A stretch of DNA of 37,765 bases from Bacteroidota bacterium. GTDB lineage: Bacteria; Bacteroidota; Bacteroidia; Bacteroidales; Prolixibacteraceae. Shown here piece by piece: positions 26,452 through 33,300 of this stretch; position 1 is the first letter of the stretch; every line of letters begins with the position of its first letter. The notes beneath the pieces are model-generated. The model ran no database searches. It was given only the letters and a program-made list of their open reading frames with translations, and was not told where the DNA came from. The DNA lies in assembly GCA_023251435.1 (NCBI GenBank), contig JAHEYU010000020.1:39404-77168 (forward strand), read 5' to 3'. Both the position numbers and the translations under genes were made by a program.

Positions 26452-27621
26452 TTAGTTTTTTAGAATATTTTGTTTCTTCAGTTTCAGAATAATAAAATAC
26501 AGGAGGATTAACATGATCAGGATAATGGCAATCATGTAAAGTGAAAAGCTGGCCACCTTGTAAGTTTCAAATACAATTCCTCCGAGCGCATTCAGTAACA
26601 TATTTCCGGTAAGTGCCATTACAAGTACCAAACTAAAAGCTGCTCCTGAAATATCAGGAAACATGGTTCCCACGTAACCCAGCATCACCGGAAAAGCGGC
26701 TGCGGCTCCAAATCCAACCATGCCAATGCCCACCATTCCTATGGAGTATGATGTTCCGAATTTCATCAGAATCAAGCCTGAAAATGTAATCAGCAAACCC
26801 GACAGCAGCACTTTGTAGGCTTCAATCTTTTTCAGCGCAATGCCCAGCAACAATCGTGAAACAGTCAGGCTGATGCTCATAACTGTAAGCGAGATCAGCG
26901 CGCTTTGAGTGTTGGCCGAATACACTTCCAGAAAATATTGGGGAGTCCACGTGGTTGTCAGCGTTTCGAAACCGCTTTGAAAGAACAGGAAGAATCCGAT
27001 CAGCAGAATGGTCGGATTTTTCAGCATAAAAAGGTATTTTTTGTACGGGATTCCGCCTGAATTCTTTGGCTCCGGGCATTTCAGGAGTAAAAATAGAGCC
27101 ATTGGAATGATTGCCAGCAATCCGATGACAGATAAAATGGACGAATAACTCATGTCTATTTTCAGCAACACTGAAGTTACCAGAGGAAGGCTTAAAGCGC
27201 CAATTCCCCAGAAAACTCCAAGAAAGCTGAGGTAGGCTCCTTTCTTTTCGGTAAACAGGTCGGCTACCAATGCACTGGCGGCTCCGTTGATAATTCCCCC
27301 ACCCAAGCCCAAAAGAAAAATCATTGCCTGAATAACGGTCAGTTGGTCGGTCCGGCCAATAACTTCGAAGGCGGTAAACAAAAACAACAGGCTCACTATC
27401 ATGATAATTTTGTAGCCAAAACGATCGACAATGGGGCCAAACGAGACCGACCCAATCAGCGCTCCGGCGGCAAACAGCGAGGCCAAAAGTCCGATAAATA
27501 TTTTATCAACCAAAAACGAACTGGTAAGATATTCGTTGATGGTTCCGATTGCCACGCAGGCGATCCCGAACAACAACATGGCTACGCAAGCGGCCAGAAA
27601 GAGAAGGTTTTTGTTGTGCAT
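26452..27621 (-). CDS. MFS transporter, probably for a sugar or sugar derivative
   Basis: 389 residues with twelve predicted membrane segments in two sets of six. The loop between segments 2 and 3 has the MFS motif GPIVDRFGYKI (about 62-72). GLGGGIINGAASALVADLFTEKKGAYLSFLGVFWGIGAL covers segments 4 and 5. Charged residues are limited to loops. No signal peptide. Substrate cannot be read; the kinase and isomerase either side imply a sugar. It starts 21 bp after the ROK stop and ends 11 bp before the SIS start. ATG 27621 places the first helix properly. Confidence 0.9.
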   Translation of the reverse strand: MHNKNLLFLAACVAMLLFGIACVAIGTINEYLTSSFLVDKIFIGLLASLFAAGALIGSVSFGPIVDRFGYKIIMIVSLLFLFTAFEVIGRTDQLTVIQAMIFLLGLGGGIINGAASALVADLFTEKKGAYLSFLGVFWGIGALSLPLVTSVLLKIDMSYSSILSVIGLLAIIPMALFLLLKCPEPKNSGGIPYKKYLFMLKNPTILLIGFFLFFQSGFETLTTTWTPQYFLEVYSANTQSALISLTVMSISLTVSRLLLGIALKKIEAYKVLLSGLLITFSGLILMKFGTSYSIGMVGIGMVGFGAAAAFPVMLGYVGTMFPDISGAAFSLVLVMALTGNMLLNALGGIVFETYKVASFSLYMIAIILIMLILLYFIILKLKKQNILKN

Positions 27622-27642
27622 ATCTGTAATTATCTCGTTAAT

Positions 27643-28584
27643 TTACCTGATTGCCAAATAGCCGGCACCGTACATGCCCGCCTTGTTGCCAATGGCCGAC
27701 ACTTCGATGGTGACTTGTGTAAACCCAATAGGCTGTGCCCATTTTTGTGCTTCCTGATGAATCTGATTTAAAAAGCGACCTGCCTCGCCAAAAACACCGC
27801 CACCTAAAATAATCTTTTCGGGATTAAAAAGACTGACCAGATTGGCAACAGCCATTCCCCAGTATTCAATGGCGCGATTAATAACGGCTACCGCAATTGC
27901 ATCGCCAGTTTCGTAATGCGCGATTAAATTATTGGCGCTTAGCTCCATTTCATTTCTGAAAATTCCTTTATAATCGCTGCTTTGGGAAAGCAATTCTCTG
28001 GCAAAACGCACCAATCCGTTGCCCGACGCGTAATATTCGAAGCATCCGCACGGAATGTATTTTTCATGATAAGGGCGATCCAAAGCAAGCCAGCCGACGC
28101 ATCCTGCAATATCGTTCGCACCCCGCAGAATCTGTCCGTCGATCAGTATTCCTGCTCCAATGCCGGTACCAACAGCCATAAAAATTGCATTGCGGCATCC
28201 TTTGGCGTTTCCTTTCCAAACTTCGCCCAAAATATAACAGGCCCGGTCGCTATCGATCCTTATTTTTATTTGCCGGTTACGGAGCAAAGTCTCCAGTTCT
28301 TCAAGCAATGGATAATCGTCCCACCCGGCAATGTTAGGAGCCCATACTTTTCCCGATTGTGAATAATAAATGCCCGGCACCGAAACGCCCAAAGCATCGA
28401 CCGGGTTTTTCTGCCTTTCGGCCTCATTGAAAAGTAAATTGATGTGATCGTTAATAACCAGTCCCACTTCGACTCCCTTTTTATCCCTAATCAATGTGTG
28501 ATTGGAAGTCAGAATCTCACCCTCGTCGGAAAACAAGGCAGAATTGACTTTTGTAGCACCTAAATCGAGTCCGATAAATGCCAT
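27643..28584 (-). CDS. ROK-family sugar kinase
   Basis: 313 residues. The ATP phosphate-1 loop GLDLGATKVN is at 5-14; the catalytic Asp is D113 in RIDSDRACYILGE; phosphate-2 is VGTGIGAGILIDG. It deviates from typical ROK proteins at the substrate and zinc site. Where most have GEIGH, this has GCVGW (161-165), and the zinc motif CxCGxxGCxE is shortened to CGCFEYYASG (179-188). There is no N-terminal helix-turn-helix, so it is a kinase type, not a repressor. It is first in the operon with MFS and SIS and lies just downstream of the nested inverted repeat 28620-28753. Confidence 0.88.
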   Translation of the reverse strand: MAFIGLDLGATKVNSALFSDEGEILTSNHTLIRDKKGVEVGLVINDHINLLFNEAERQKNPVDALGVSVPGIYYSQSGKVWAPNIAGWDDYPLLEELETLLRNRQIKIRIDSDRACYILGEVWKGNAKGCRNAIFMAVGTGIGAGILIDGQILRGANDIAGCVGWLALDRPYHEKYIPCGCFEYYASGNGLVRFARELLSQSSDYKGIFRNEMELSANNLIAHYETGDAIAVAVINRAIEYWGMAVANLVSLFNPEKIILGGGVFGEAGRFLNQIHQEAQKWAQPIGFTQVTIEVSAIGNKAGMYGAGYLAIR

Positions 28585-28619
28585 TGAAGTAAAGTTTTAG
28601 TAATTAGTCAGGTTAATTC

Positions 28620-28753
28620 TACTTTGACAAATAGAAAAATCAACTTGTTTACCCATAATCCCTAAAGGGAACAAGTCGATTTTTCAGCTTTCTCCCTTCA
28701 GGGGCGGGGTAAAAAAAGTTGAAAAATCATCACAATGTTAATGTGTCAAAGTA
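28620..28753. repeat. nested inverted-repeat element upstream of the ROK operon
   Basis: The outer arms are TACTTTGACA (28620-28629) and TGTCAAAGTA (28744-28753). Inside, GAAAAATCAACTTGTT (28634-28649) pairs with AACAAGTCGATTTTTC (28670-28685) with one mismatch, around the small hairpin CCCTAAAGGG (28660-28669). A third copy of the GAAAAATC word (28721-28728) lies near the right arm, next to CCCTTCAGGGG. The arrangement suggests a mobile or REP-like palindromic element, or a structured leader region for the ROK operon. Confidence 0.65.
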
Positions 28754-28938
28754 AAATTTATTGCCTCTACAAATATATTATTTTCCAGATTGGTAGGTTG
28801 TCGTACAGATTATGCTTTTGTGGCAGGTTGCATGTTATTCAGCACCAATCTACTTGGCAAATTTTGAAATAACTTCAAAAAAATATTGGTGAACATTATT
28901 ATTCATTGCTGAACGACAAAACGCAAAGCCAAAAATAT

Positions 28939-29093
28939 AGCGTACCTACGGCACGCTTTTACTTGCTTCAAACAATTGCGCTATAAATATTTGATGCCGC
29001 TGGCATCGAAGCCCGTTCCGTAGGAATGAAATATTTATAGAAAAAGGCATTCCATTGAAAATGGAGCCCCGTAGGTGGCGAAATTTCTATATT
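28939..29093. repeat. chain of small hairpins joined by inverted AT-rich spacers
   Basis: Hairpins in order: AGCGT...ACGCT (28939-28957), GATGCC-GCT-GGCATC (28993-29007), TCCAT-TGAAA-ATGGA (29051-29065), GCC...GGC (29066-29079). The spacer CTATAAATATTT (28981-28992) recurs in perfect inverse as AAATATTTATAG (29029-29040), and a degenerate copy follows the last hairpin. GC-rich stems and AT-rich joiners alternate. No frame crosses it. Confidence 0.65.
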
Positions 29094-29205
29094 CTCAACA
29101 AAATCAGCGCCTTGTCCAATGTTGCGATATTATTATTTGGTCACTAATGATAATTATTATACTTCTGGATGTCGTGAAGTGGAATACATGATGCATCACA
29201 AACCA

Positions 29206-29290
29206 GAGGTGCGGAGTACCGAAATATAGACACCAATTTATTTGTAAAATTGCGGTGCGCTGCTTTCTACCTTTTTATTACAAATACCTG
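29206..29290. repeat. further hairpin module, degenerate
   Basis: GGTGCGGAGTACC (about 29209-29221) and a GCGGTGCGC stem flanked by the inverted words ATTTGTAA (29240-29247) and TTACAAAT (29278-29285). The design is the same as the chain at 28939: GC-rich stem between inverted AT-rich words. Confidence 0.4.
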
Positions 29291-29935
29291 CCTGCCGGTG
29301 AGCTACCTTGTACCCACATCTTTTTCGACACCATGTTGAGAGATAAAACCTTATTTCTATTGGGGAACCTTAGTACAAGGTATGCAAACACAAAACACAA
29401 ACCTTATTAATATGTCATATTATAACCCAAAATAAGGTTCAAACTGGATGGTGGTTATGATGCTACTAAGGTTTTTCTGAAAAAATAAGGTATTCAAATT
29501 TGATCATTCTATAAATTGTCATAAAGCAAAAAATTAAAAATTTGTGTACACACGGTAGCTGCCGGAGAGGCAGATCTTGCAGCTCTGCTGCCATTGATTG
29601 CTAACGATTCGACGGCTGATAGCTTTTATAGTTTAGTAAGAATTTGGCCATTTATTCAATTTAAAATAGACAAAAGAATACTTTACCCACACAATACTTC
29701 ATAGAACCGTAATAACTTTAAAAAAATATTCCTGATATGTTGTTGAATACCAACTTTACAAAACTGAGTTTTCATTTTATTGTCGTAAATTTAATTATCA
29801 GAATCCAGGGCGACTGAAAATCAATCACTCTATCTTCAAAAGCTAATAAGAAATTTCCGCCACGGCATTCTAATCATGTTTTTTTTTCAGACATCATCTT
29901 TCTCATATTATTTCCTAATCTTAAAAAAAACCAAC
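29291..29935. other. non-coding gap with repeated AACCTTATTT words
   Basis: No supportable frame. Four copies of AACCTTATTT(T) occur, two on each strand (29347-29356, 29400-29409, 29429-29439 and 29482-29491). ACCTTGTAC (29305-29313) also has its inverse at 29373-29381. Beyond 29500 the sequence is AT-rich with nothing I can name; the SnoaL-like gene begins at 29936. Confidence 0.5.
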
Positions 29936-30745
29936 ATGAAAAACACAAAAAATCTTATCAGCAGTCTGGTGATTATTTCCATTTTGTTTTTGAATTTCAA
30001 CCGGTGTACACAAGCACCAACCGATGTTTCCGGCGAAATTAAAGAGCTGAATAATGGCTTTATGGAAGCCTTTAACAGCGGTGATATCAAAACCCTGGCC
30101 ACCAACTACACCGCCAATGCAAAACTGTACCCTTCGAACAGCGATGTGGTTGAAGGACCTGAAGCAATTGAGGGATTTTGGAACGCTGTTAAGGGAATGG
30201 GGATTAAAAAAGCTCAGTTAGAAACCGTAATCGCCGAAAAAAACGGAAACATTGTCATCGAAGAAGGCAGGTACAAACTATTTGTTGATGGTGACCAAAT
30301 TGCCGACCAGGGAAAATACATTGTTACCTGGGAAAAAGTTAACGGACAGTGGAAAATTGCCCGCGACATTTGGAATACCAACAATCCGGCTCCGGTGGCA
30401 CGCGCAACAGAAAATGGAACCATCTGGATTGTAAACAACTTCGTAAAAGCCGACAAAATAACTCAATTCGAAGACTTTTACCTAAAATATTTAAAGCCGG
30501 CCGCCGAAGAATTTGCTCCCGAATTAAAGAAAACCGTTCGGTTTTTAAAACAAACTGCCCCCAACGAAGATGGAACGTATTCCTATTTCTATTTAATGGA
30601 TCCGGCAATCGACAATGCAGATTATCAAATGGCTCCTGTCCTGACTTCAAAATACGGAAAAGAAAAAGCCGACGAATACATGAAAATTTATGCCGATTGT
30701 TTAAAGGGCCATACGCTGAATGTGGCTGTTCAGACAGGATGGTAA
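29936..30745 (+). CDS. SnoaL/NTF2-like exported protein with an extra C-terminal domain
   Basis: 269 residues from ATG 29936; the upstream ATG at 29876 only adds residues before the signal peptide. MKNTKNLISSLVIISILFLNFNRC is a lipoprotein-like signal, though NRC is a poor lipobox. Residues about 35-150 are a DUF4440/SnoaL cone fold (EIKELNNGFMEAFNSGDIKTLATNYT..., VTWEKVNGQWKIARDIWNTN). Residues about 160-269 (IWIVNNFVKADKITQFEDFYLKYL...) look like a separate alpha/beta domain that I cannot name; it resembles a dimeric ferredoxin-like monooxygenase fold. The gene stands alone between repeat regions. Confidence 0.78.
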   Translation: MKNTKNLISSLVIISILFLNFNRCTQAPTDVSGEIKELNNGFMEAFNSGDIKTLATNYTANAKLYPSNSDVVEGPEAIEGFWNAVKGMGIKKAQLETVIAEKNGNIVIEEGRYKLFVDGDQIADQGKYIVTWEKVNGQWKIARDIWNTNNPAPVARATENGTIWIVNNFVKADKITQFEDFYLKYLKPAAEEFAPELKKTVRFLKQTAPNEDGTYSYFYLMDPAIDNADYQMAPVLTSKYGKEKADEYMKIYADCLKGHTLNVAVQTGW

Positions 30746-30761
30746 GTCCATCACAAGGATT

Positions 30762-30993
30762 GTCCCGTAAGGGCAATGCTGTTAAGTTAAGCCCGAAGGG
30801 CTTGAATTTGAATAACCTCCGGTGTAAACCGGAGGATGGAAGTGTCGGTAATTCAAGAGCCCTGTAAGGGTTCAACCCTTGCAGGGCAACATTTTTATCC
30901 ATTTTCTTTCCGTCCATACATCGGGACGGTTATTCAAATTATATCCTTTCAGGATATTTAAACCTTAACTTAATGACATTGCCCATACGGGAC
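30762..30993. repeat. modular hairpin element with 30-nt terminal inverted repeats
   Basis: Left end 30762-30791 and right end 30964-30993 are inverse copies matching at 26 of 30 bases; both contain GTCCCGTA, GGGCAATG and TTAAGTTAAG. A second inverse pair, AATTTGAATAACC (from about 30804) and GGTTATTCAAATT (from about 30928), is nested inside. Between these fixed words sit hairpins whose sequence varies but which stay self-complementary: GCCCGAAGGGC, CCTCCGG...CCGGAGG, GCCCTG...CAGGGC, CCGTCC...GGACGG, ATATCC...GGATAT. No gene lies inside. The element starts 17 bp after the stop of the SnoaL-like gene. Confidence 0.75.
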
Positions 30994-31196
30994 AAAAGAC
31001 TGGCATTTCTATATCTTTTCTACCGACCTTTGGTTCCTAACTGAACCATTTTTTGAAATTTAAACAGCCTCACAATAGAGAAGAAATTTATTGCGTTTAT
31101 TTTTAGCCCCATCAATCAACTGTGGTGAAAAATGCAAAACCTTTTTCCGGGCAGAAAAGTACAAACAATAGTATCAAATAAACGCGAATCAATCCG
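30994..31196. other. non-coding gap upstream of the CAP-domain gene
   Basis: About 200 bp between the repeat element and the CAP gene. AT-rich; I see no frame, hairpin or clear TAnnTTTG box. It must hold the promoter of the CAP - methyltransferase pair. Confidence 0.4.
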
Positions 31197-31865
31197 ATGC
31201 AGAATTTAATCATTCTATTCTTTTCAAGCATGTTATGGCTTGTGTCTCCTGAAAATAATTCCGGAGAAAACAACTGGGCATCAGAACTCAACACCGCCAA
31301 AGATGCAGTTTATCTCGATAAACTTGAACGGGATGTAATTCATGAGCTGAACAAAGTGAGAAGCAACCCCAAACGCTTCGCCGAGGAATATCTGGAAGAA
31401 TTGCGCACCGCATTTAACGGCAAGCTTTTCACTTATCCGGGACAAATGCCAGTAAGGTCTCAAGAAGGTATCGGGCCGCTCGAAGAATGCATTAAAGTGC
31501 TGAAGGCAACCCCACCCCGCTCCATTCTGAAACCGGTTGAAGGATTATCGAAAGCCGCGGCTGAACTGATGGAAGATCAGCAAAAAAATGGCGGCACCGG
31601 GCATATTTCGCGAAAAGGTACCACTCCGCAACAGCGCATCGAGAAATATGGCGAATGGGATATTTGTTCGGCCGAAGATATCACCTACGGAAGTTTCGAA
31701 GCCCGGCAAATTGTGATTTTCCTGCTGATTGATGATGGAGTTCCCAACCGCGGGCACCGCGAAAATATTCTGAATCACTGTTTCCAGTTTGCAGGCGTGG
31801 CAAACGGACGTCATCCAGATTATGAAACAATGTGCGTAATAGAATATGCAGGAGATTTTAAATGA
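31197..31865 (+). CDS. CAP-domain (SCP/PR1-like) exported protein
   Basis: 222 residues. A hydrophobic start, MQNLIILFFSSMLWLVS, acts as signal or anchor. The CAP fold is seen in HELNKVRSNPKRFAEEYL (helix 1), LSKAAAELMEDQQKNGGTGHISRKGTTPQQRIEKYGEW, AEDITYGS, IVIFLLIDDGVPNRGHRENILN, and GVANGRHPDYETMCVIEYAG. The putative metal-site His and Glu are in GHIS, AEDI and RGHREN. Bacterial CAP proteins are extracellular or periplasmic and mostly of unknown activity. Its stop overlaps the methyltransferase start (ATGA), so the two are translationally coupled. Confidence 0.85.
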   Translation: MQNLIILFFSSMLWLVSPENNSGENNWASELNTAKDAVYLDKLERDVIHELNKVRSNPKRFAEEYLEELRTAFNGKLFTYPGQMPVRSQEGIGPLEECIKVLKATPPRSILKPVEGLSKAAAELMEDQQKNGGTGHISRKGTTPQQRIEKYGEWDICSAEDITYGSFEARQIVIFLLIDDGVPNRGHRENILNHCFQFAGVANGRHPDYETMCVIEYAGDFK

Positions 31866-32650
31866 AACGATTAACCCAAATATCGGTTTCTTCGTTCAAC
31901 ACATTCAGAATGCTGTTCATGCTGTTTCTAATTTGTATTTCGTGCTCATTTGCCCGGCAAGATTCGGATACTAAGAATAAAAACAAGTCGATTGTCATGC
32001 AAAAAGAACAAACCGACGAAACGGTTGAATGGAAAAAAGAGGCCGGAAATATGGTTAACCAACAACTGACTGCAAGAGGAATTGCCGACAAAAACGTACT
32101 TCGCGCGATGGGAAACACGCCGCGCCACCTGTTTGTTCCTGAAAACCTGCGCAGTGAGGCATACAACGACGGGCCGCTGCCAATCGGTGAAGGGCAAACT
32201 ATTTCGCAGCCTTTTATTGTAGCCATTATGACCGAATTACTGAAACTGAATGGCGACGAAAAAGTACTTGAAATTGGAACAGGATCGGGTTATCAGGCTG
32301 CTATACTGGCGCAGCTGGCCGATACCTGCTACACCATTGAACTGGTAAAGAAACTGGCCGACAGCTCGGGTGCACTTTTAAAGCAACTTGGCTACAAAAA
32401 TGTAATTGCAAAGTGCGACGATGGCTACAAGGGTTGGCCCGAACATGCGCCATTCGACCGGATTATAATTACCGCCGCGCCGCCCGAAATCCCAGAAAAA
32501 CTGGTTGAACAATTAAAGCCCGATGGCATTATGGTGGTTCCAGTTGGGAAAAACTATCAGCAATTAATCGTCGTTACCAAAACCAAAAAAGGAATCAGGC
32601 AGGAAAACATACTACCGGTTCGCTTTGTGCCAATGGTGAAGCCTGATTAA
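31862..32650 (+). CDS. pcm: protein-L-isoaspartate O-methyltransferase with an N-terminal export signal
   Basis: 262 residues, about 50 more than cytoplasmic Pcm. The first 36 residues contain a hydrophobic run ending LFLICISCSFARQ, a lipoprotein or Sec signal. The catalytic domain has the usual motifs: RHLFVPENLRSEAYNDGPLPIGEGQTISQPFIVA, the SAM loop VLEIGTGSGYQAAIL, DDGYKGWPEHAPFDRIIITAAPPEIP, and LVVPVG-type strands. It methylates isoaspartate in damaged proteins. An exported form needs SAM outside the cytoplasm, which is puzzling; it may be anchored facing inwards. ATG 31862 overlaps the CAP stop; ATG 31910 is an alternative. Confidence 0.87.
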   Translation: MKRLTQISVSSFNTFRMLFMLFLICISCSFARQDSDTKNKNKSIVMQKEQTDETVEWKKEAGNMVNQQLTARGIADKNVLRAMGNTPRHLFVPENLRSEAYNDGPLPIGEGQTISQPFIVAIMTELLKLNGDEKVLEIGTGSGYQAAILAQLADTCYTIELVKKLADSSGALLKQLGYKNVIAKCDDGYKGWPEHAPFDRIIITAAPPEIPEKLVEQLKPDGIMVVPVGKNYQQLIVVTKTKKGIRQENILPVRFVPMVKPD

Positions 32651-32680
32651 CCGGCGCACGAGAACATTTATAGATCGCAA

Positions 32681-32820
32681 ACCCTCTTCGGGTCGCCCCC
32701 TAAAATCACCCAAACGGGGGACTTTTCATCCTGCAAGTTCAGAACACAGTCCATAATAGAAATAATTTCCAGAGTTTTCGTTACCCAAACTCCCTTCCCT
32801 TTTTTGGGGAAGGGATGGGG
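32681..32820. repeat. REP-like hairpins after pcm
   Basis: ACCC-TCTTC-GGGT (32681-32693), a CCCCC / GGGGG stem (32696-32700 with 32716-32720), and TCCCTTCCC / GGGAAGGGA (32791-32799 with 32807-32815, T-rich loop). These are typical intergenic palindromes; there is no frame and no clear T-run. The rest of 32651-32876 is featureless. Confidence 0.5.
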
Positions 32821-32876
32821 CAATTAATACAAAATGCAATTATAAATTTGTACTGATGTGAAATTGATTCTGATAC

Positions 32877-33007
32877 AACATGACGGCTACAGAACCAACA
32901 TGGTGGTGATATTTTTAACATGACGGCGATTTCTATCAACATGACGGTAAAATCTTTAACATGACGGCTTTCCAGGCAACATGACGGCAAACTCTTTAAC
33001 AGGGCGG
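32877..33007. repeat. seven phased copies of AACATGACGG
   Basis: The word AACATGACGG starts at 32877, 32897 (AACATGGTGG), 32917, 32938, 32958, 32978 and 32998 (AACAGGGCGG). The spacings are 20, 20, 21, 20, 20 and 20 bp. The ten bases between words vary. The period is two helical turns and not a multiple of three, so the conserved face repeats on one side of the DNA; this points to a protein-binding array rather than coding repeats. It might be the multiple-repeat end of an insertion sequence (IS21-type ends carry such repeats), but no transposase is in the window. Confidence 0.7.
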
Positions 33008-33127
33008 GCGTGGGCGAGGCTTTTAGGAGAATGCGACTTGCTAAACCCCGAAAAGTTAAAACTCATTTGGCGCAAAAACCCGCCACAATTCCTGAATAAA
33101 AAAACAATCATTCGTTTTGATCTATGA
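32981..33127 (+). CDS. 48-aa ORF starting inside the repeat array, doubtful
   Basis: ATG of the sixth repeat opens a 49-codon frame: MTANSLTGRAWARLLGECDL, then LLNPEKLKLIWRKNPPQF and a short basic tail, stop TGA at 33127. Composition is protein-like (two Trp, mixed charge) but I recognise no family. The other repeats give only tiny frames such as MTVKSLT. It could be a real small gene, a remnant, or chance. Confidence 0.2.
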   Translation: MTANSLTGRAWARLLGECDLLNPEKLKLIWRKNPPQFLNKKTIIRFDL

Positions 33128-33229
33128 ACATAACTATCTACTTTTAAAACCTTAAAAATGATCAGCAATAGTGGGGTTAAAAAAACTCGGAATACAAAAA
33201 AGTACTGTAACCTTTTCCGCAATTCACTA

Positions 33230-33237
33230 GTTAGCGG
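33230..33237 (+). other. left boundary of the cassette array (GTTAGCGG)
   Basis: G|TTAGCGG marks the start of cassette 1 and is the exact complement of that cassette's own end, CCGCTAAC (33991-33998). The sequence to its left does not resemble the two attC sites, so it may be an attI, a decayed site, or the insertion point in the chromosome. Confidence 0.5.
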
Positions 33238-33300
33238 TCAGCTTAGAAAAAACCGCAGACGGACAAGTAACACTTAAACAACAATAAAAAACAAAAGCGT

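Noticed and set aside
30339-30917. Long frames on both strands (192 and 172 residues) over the 3' part of the SnoaL-like gene and the repeat
   Set aside because: They cross the stop of the real gene into the hairpin element, and their sequence is low in recognisable structure.
32877-33007. CRISPR array
   Set aside because: The repeated word is only 10 nt with about 10-nt gaps. CRISPR repeats and spacers are each over 20 nt, and there is no cas gene.
32781-33222. Minus-strand frames of 69 and 88 residues over the AACATGACGG array
   Set aside because: They run through the repeat and hairpin sequence, show no family or signal, and their composition follows the repeats. They look like chance frames.
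33000-33230. attI site or integrase gene left of the first cassette
   Set aside because: I see no tyrosine recombinase frame and no sequence matching the attC arms. An attI cannot be recognised without an integrase to compare.
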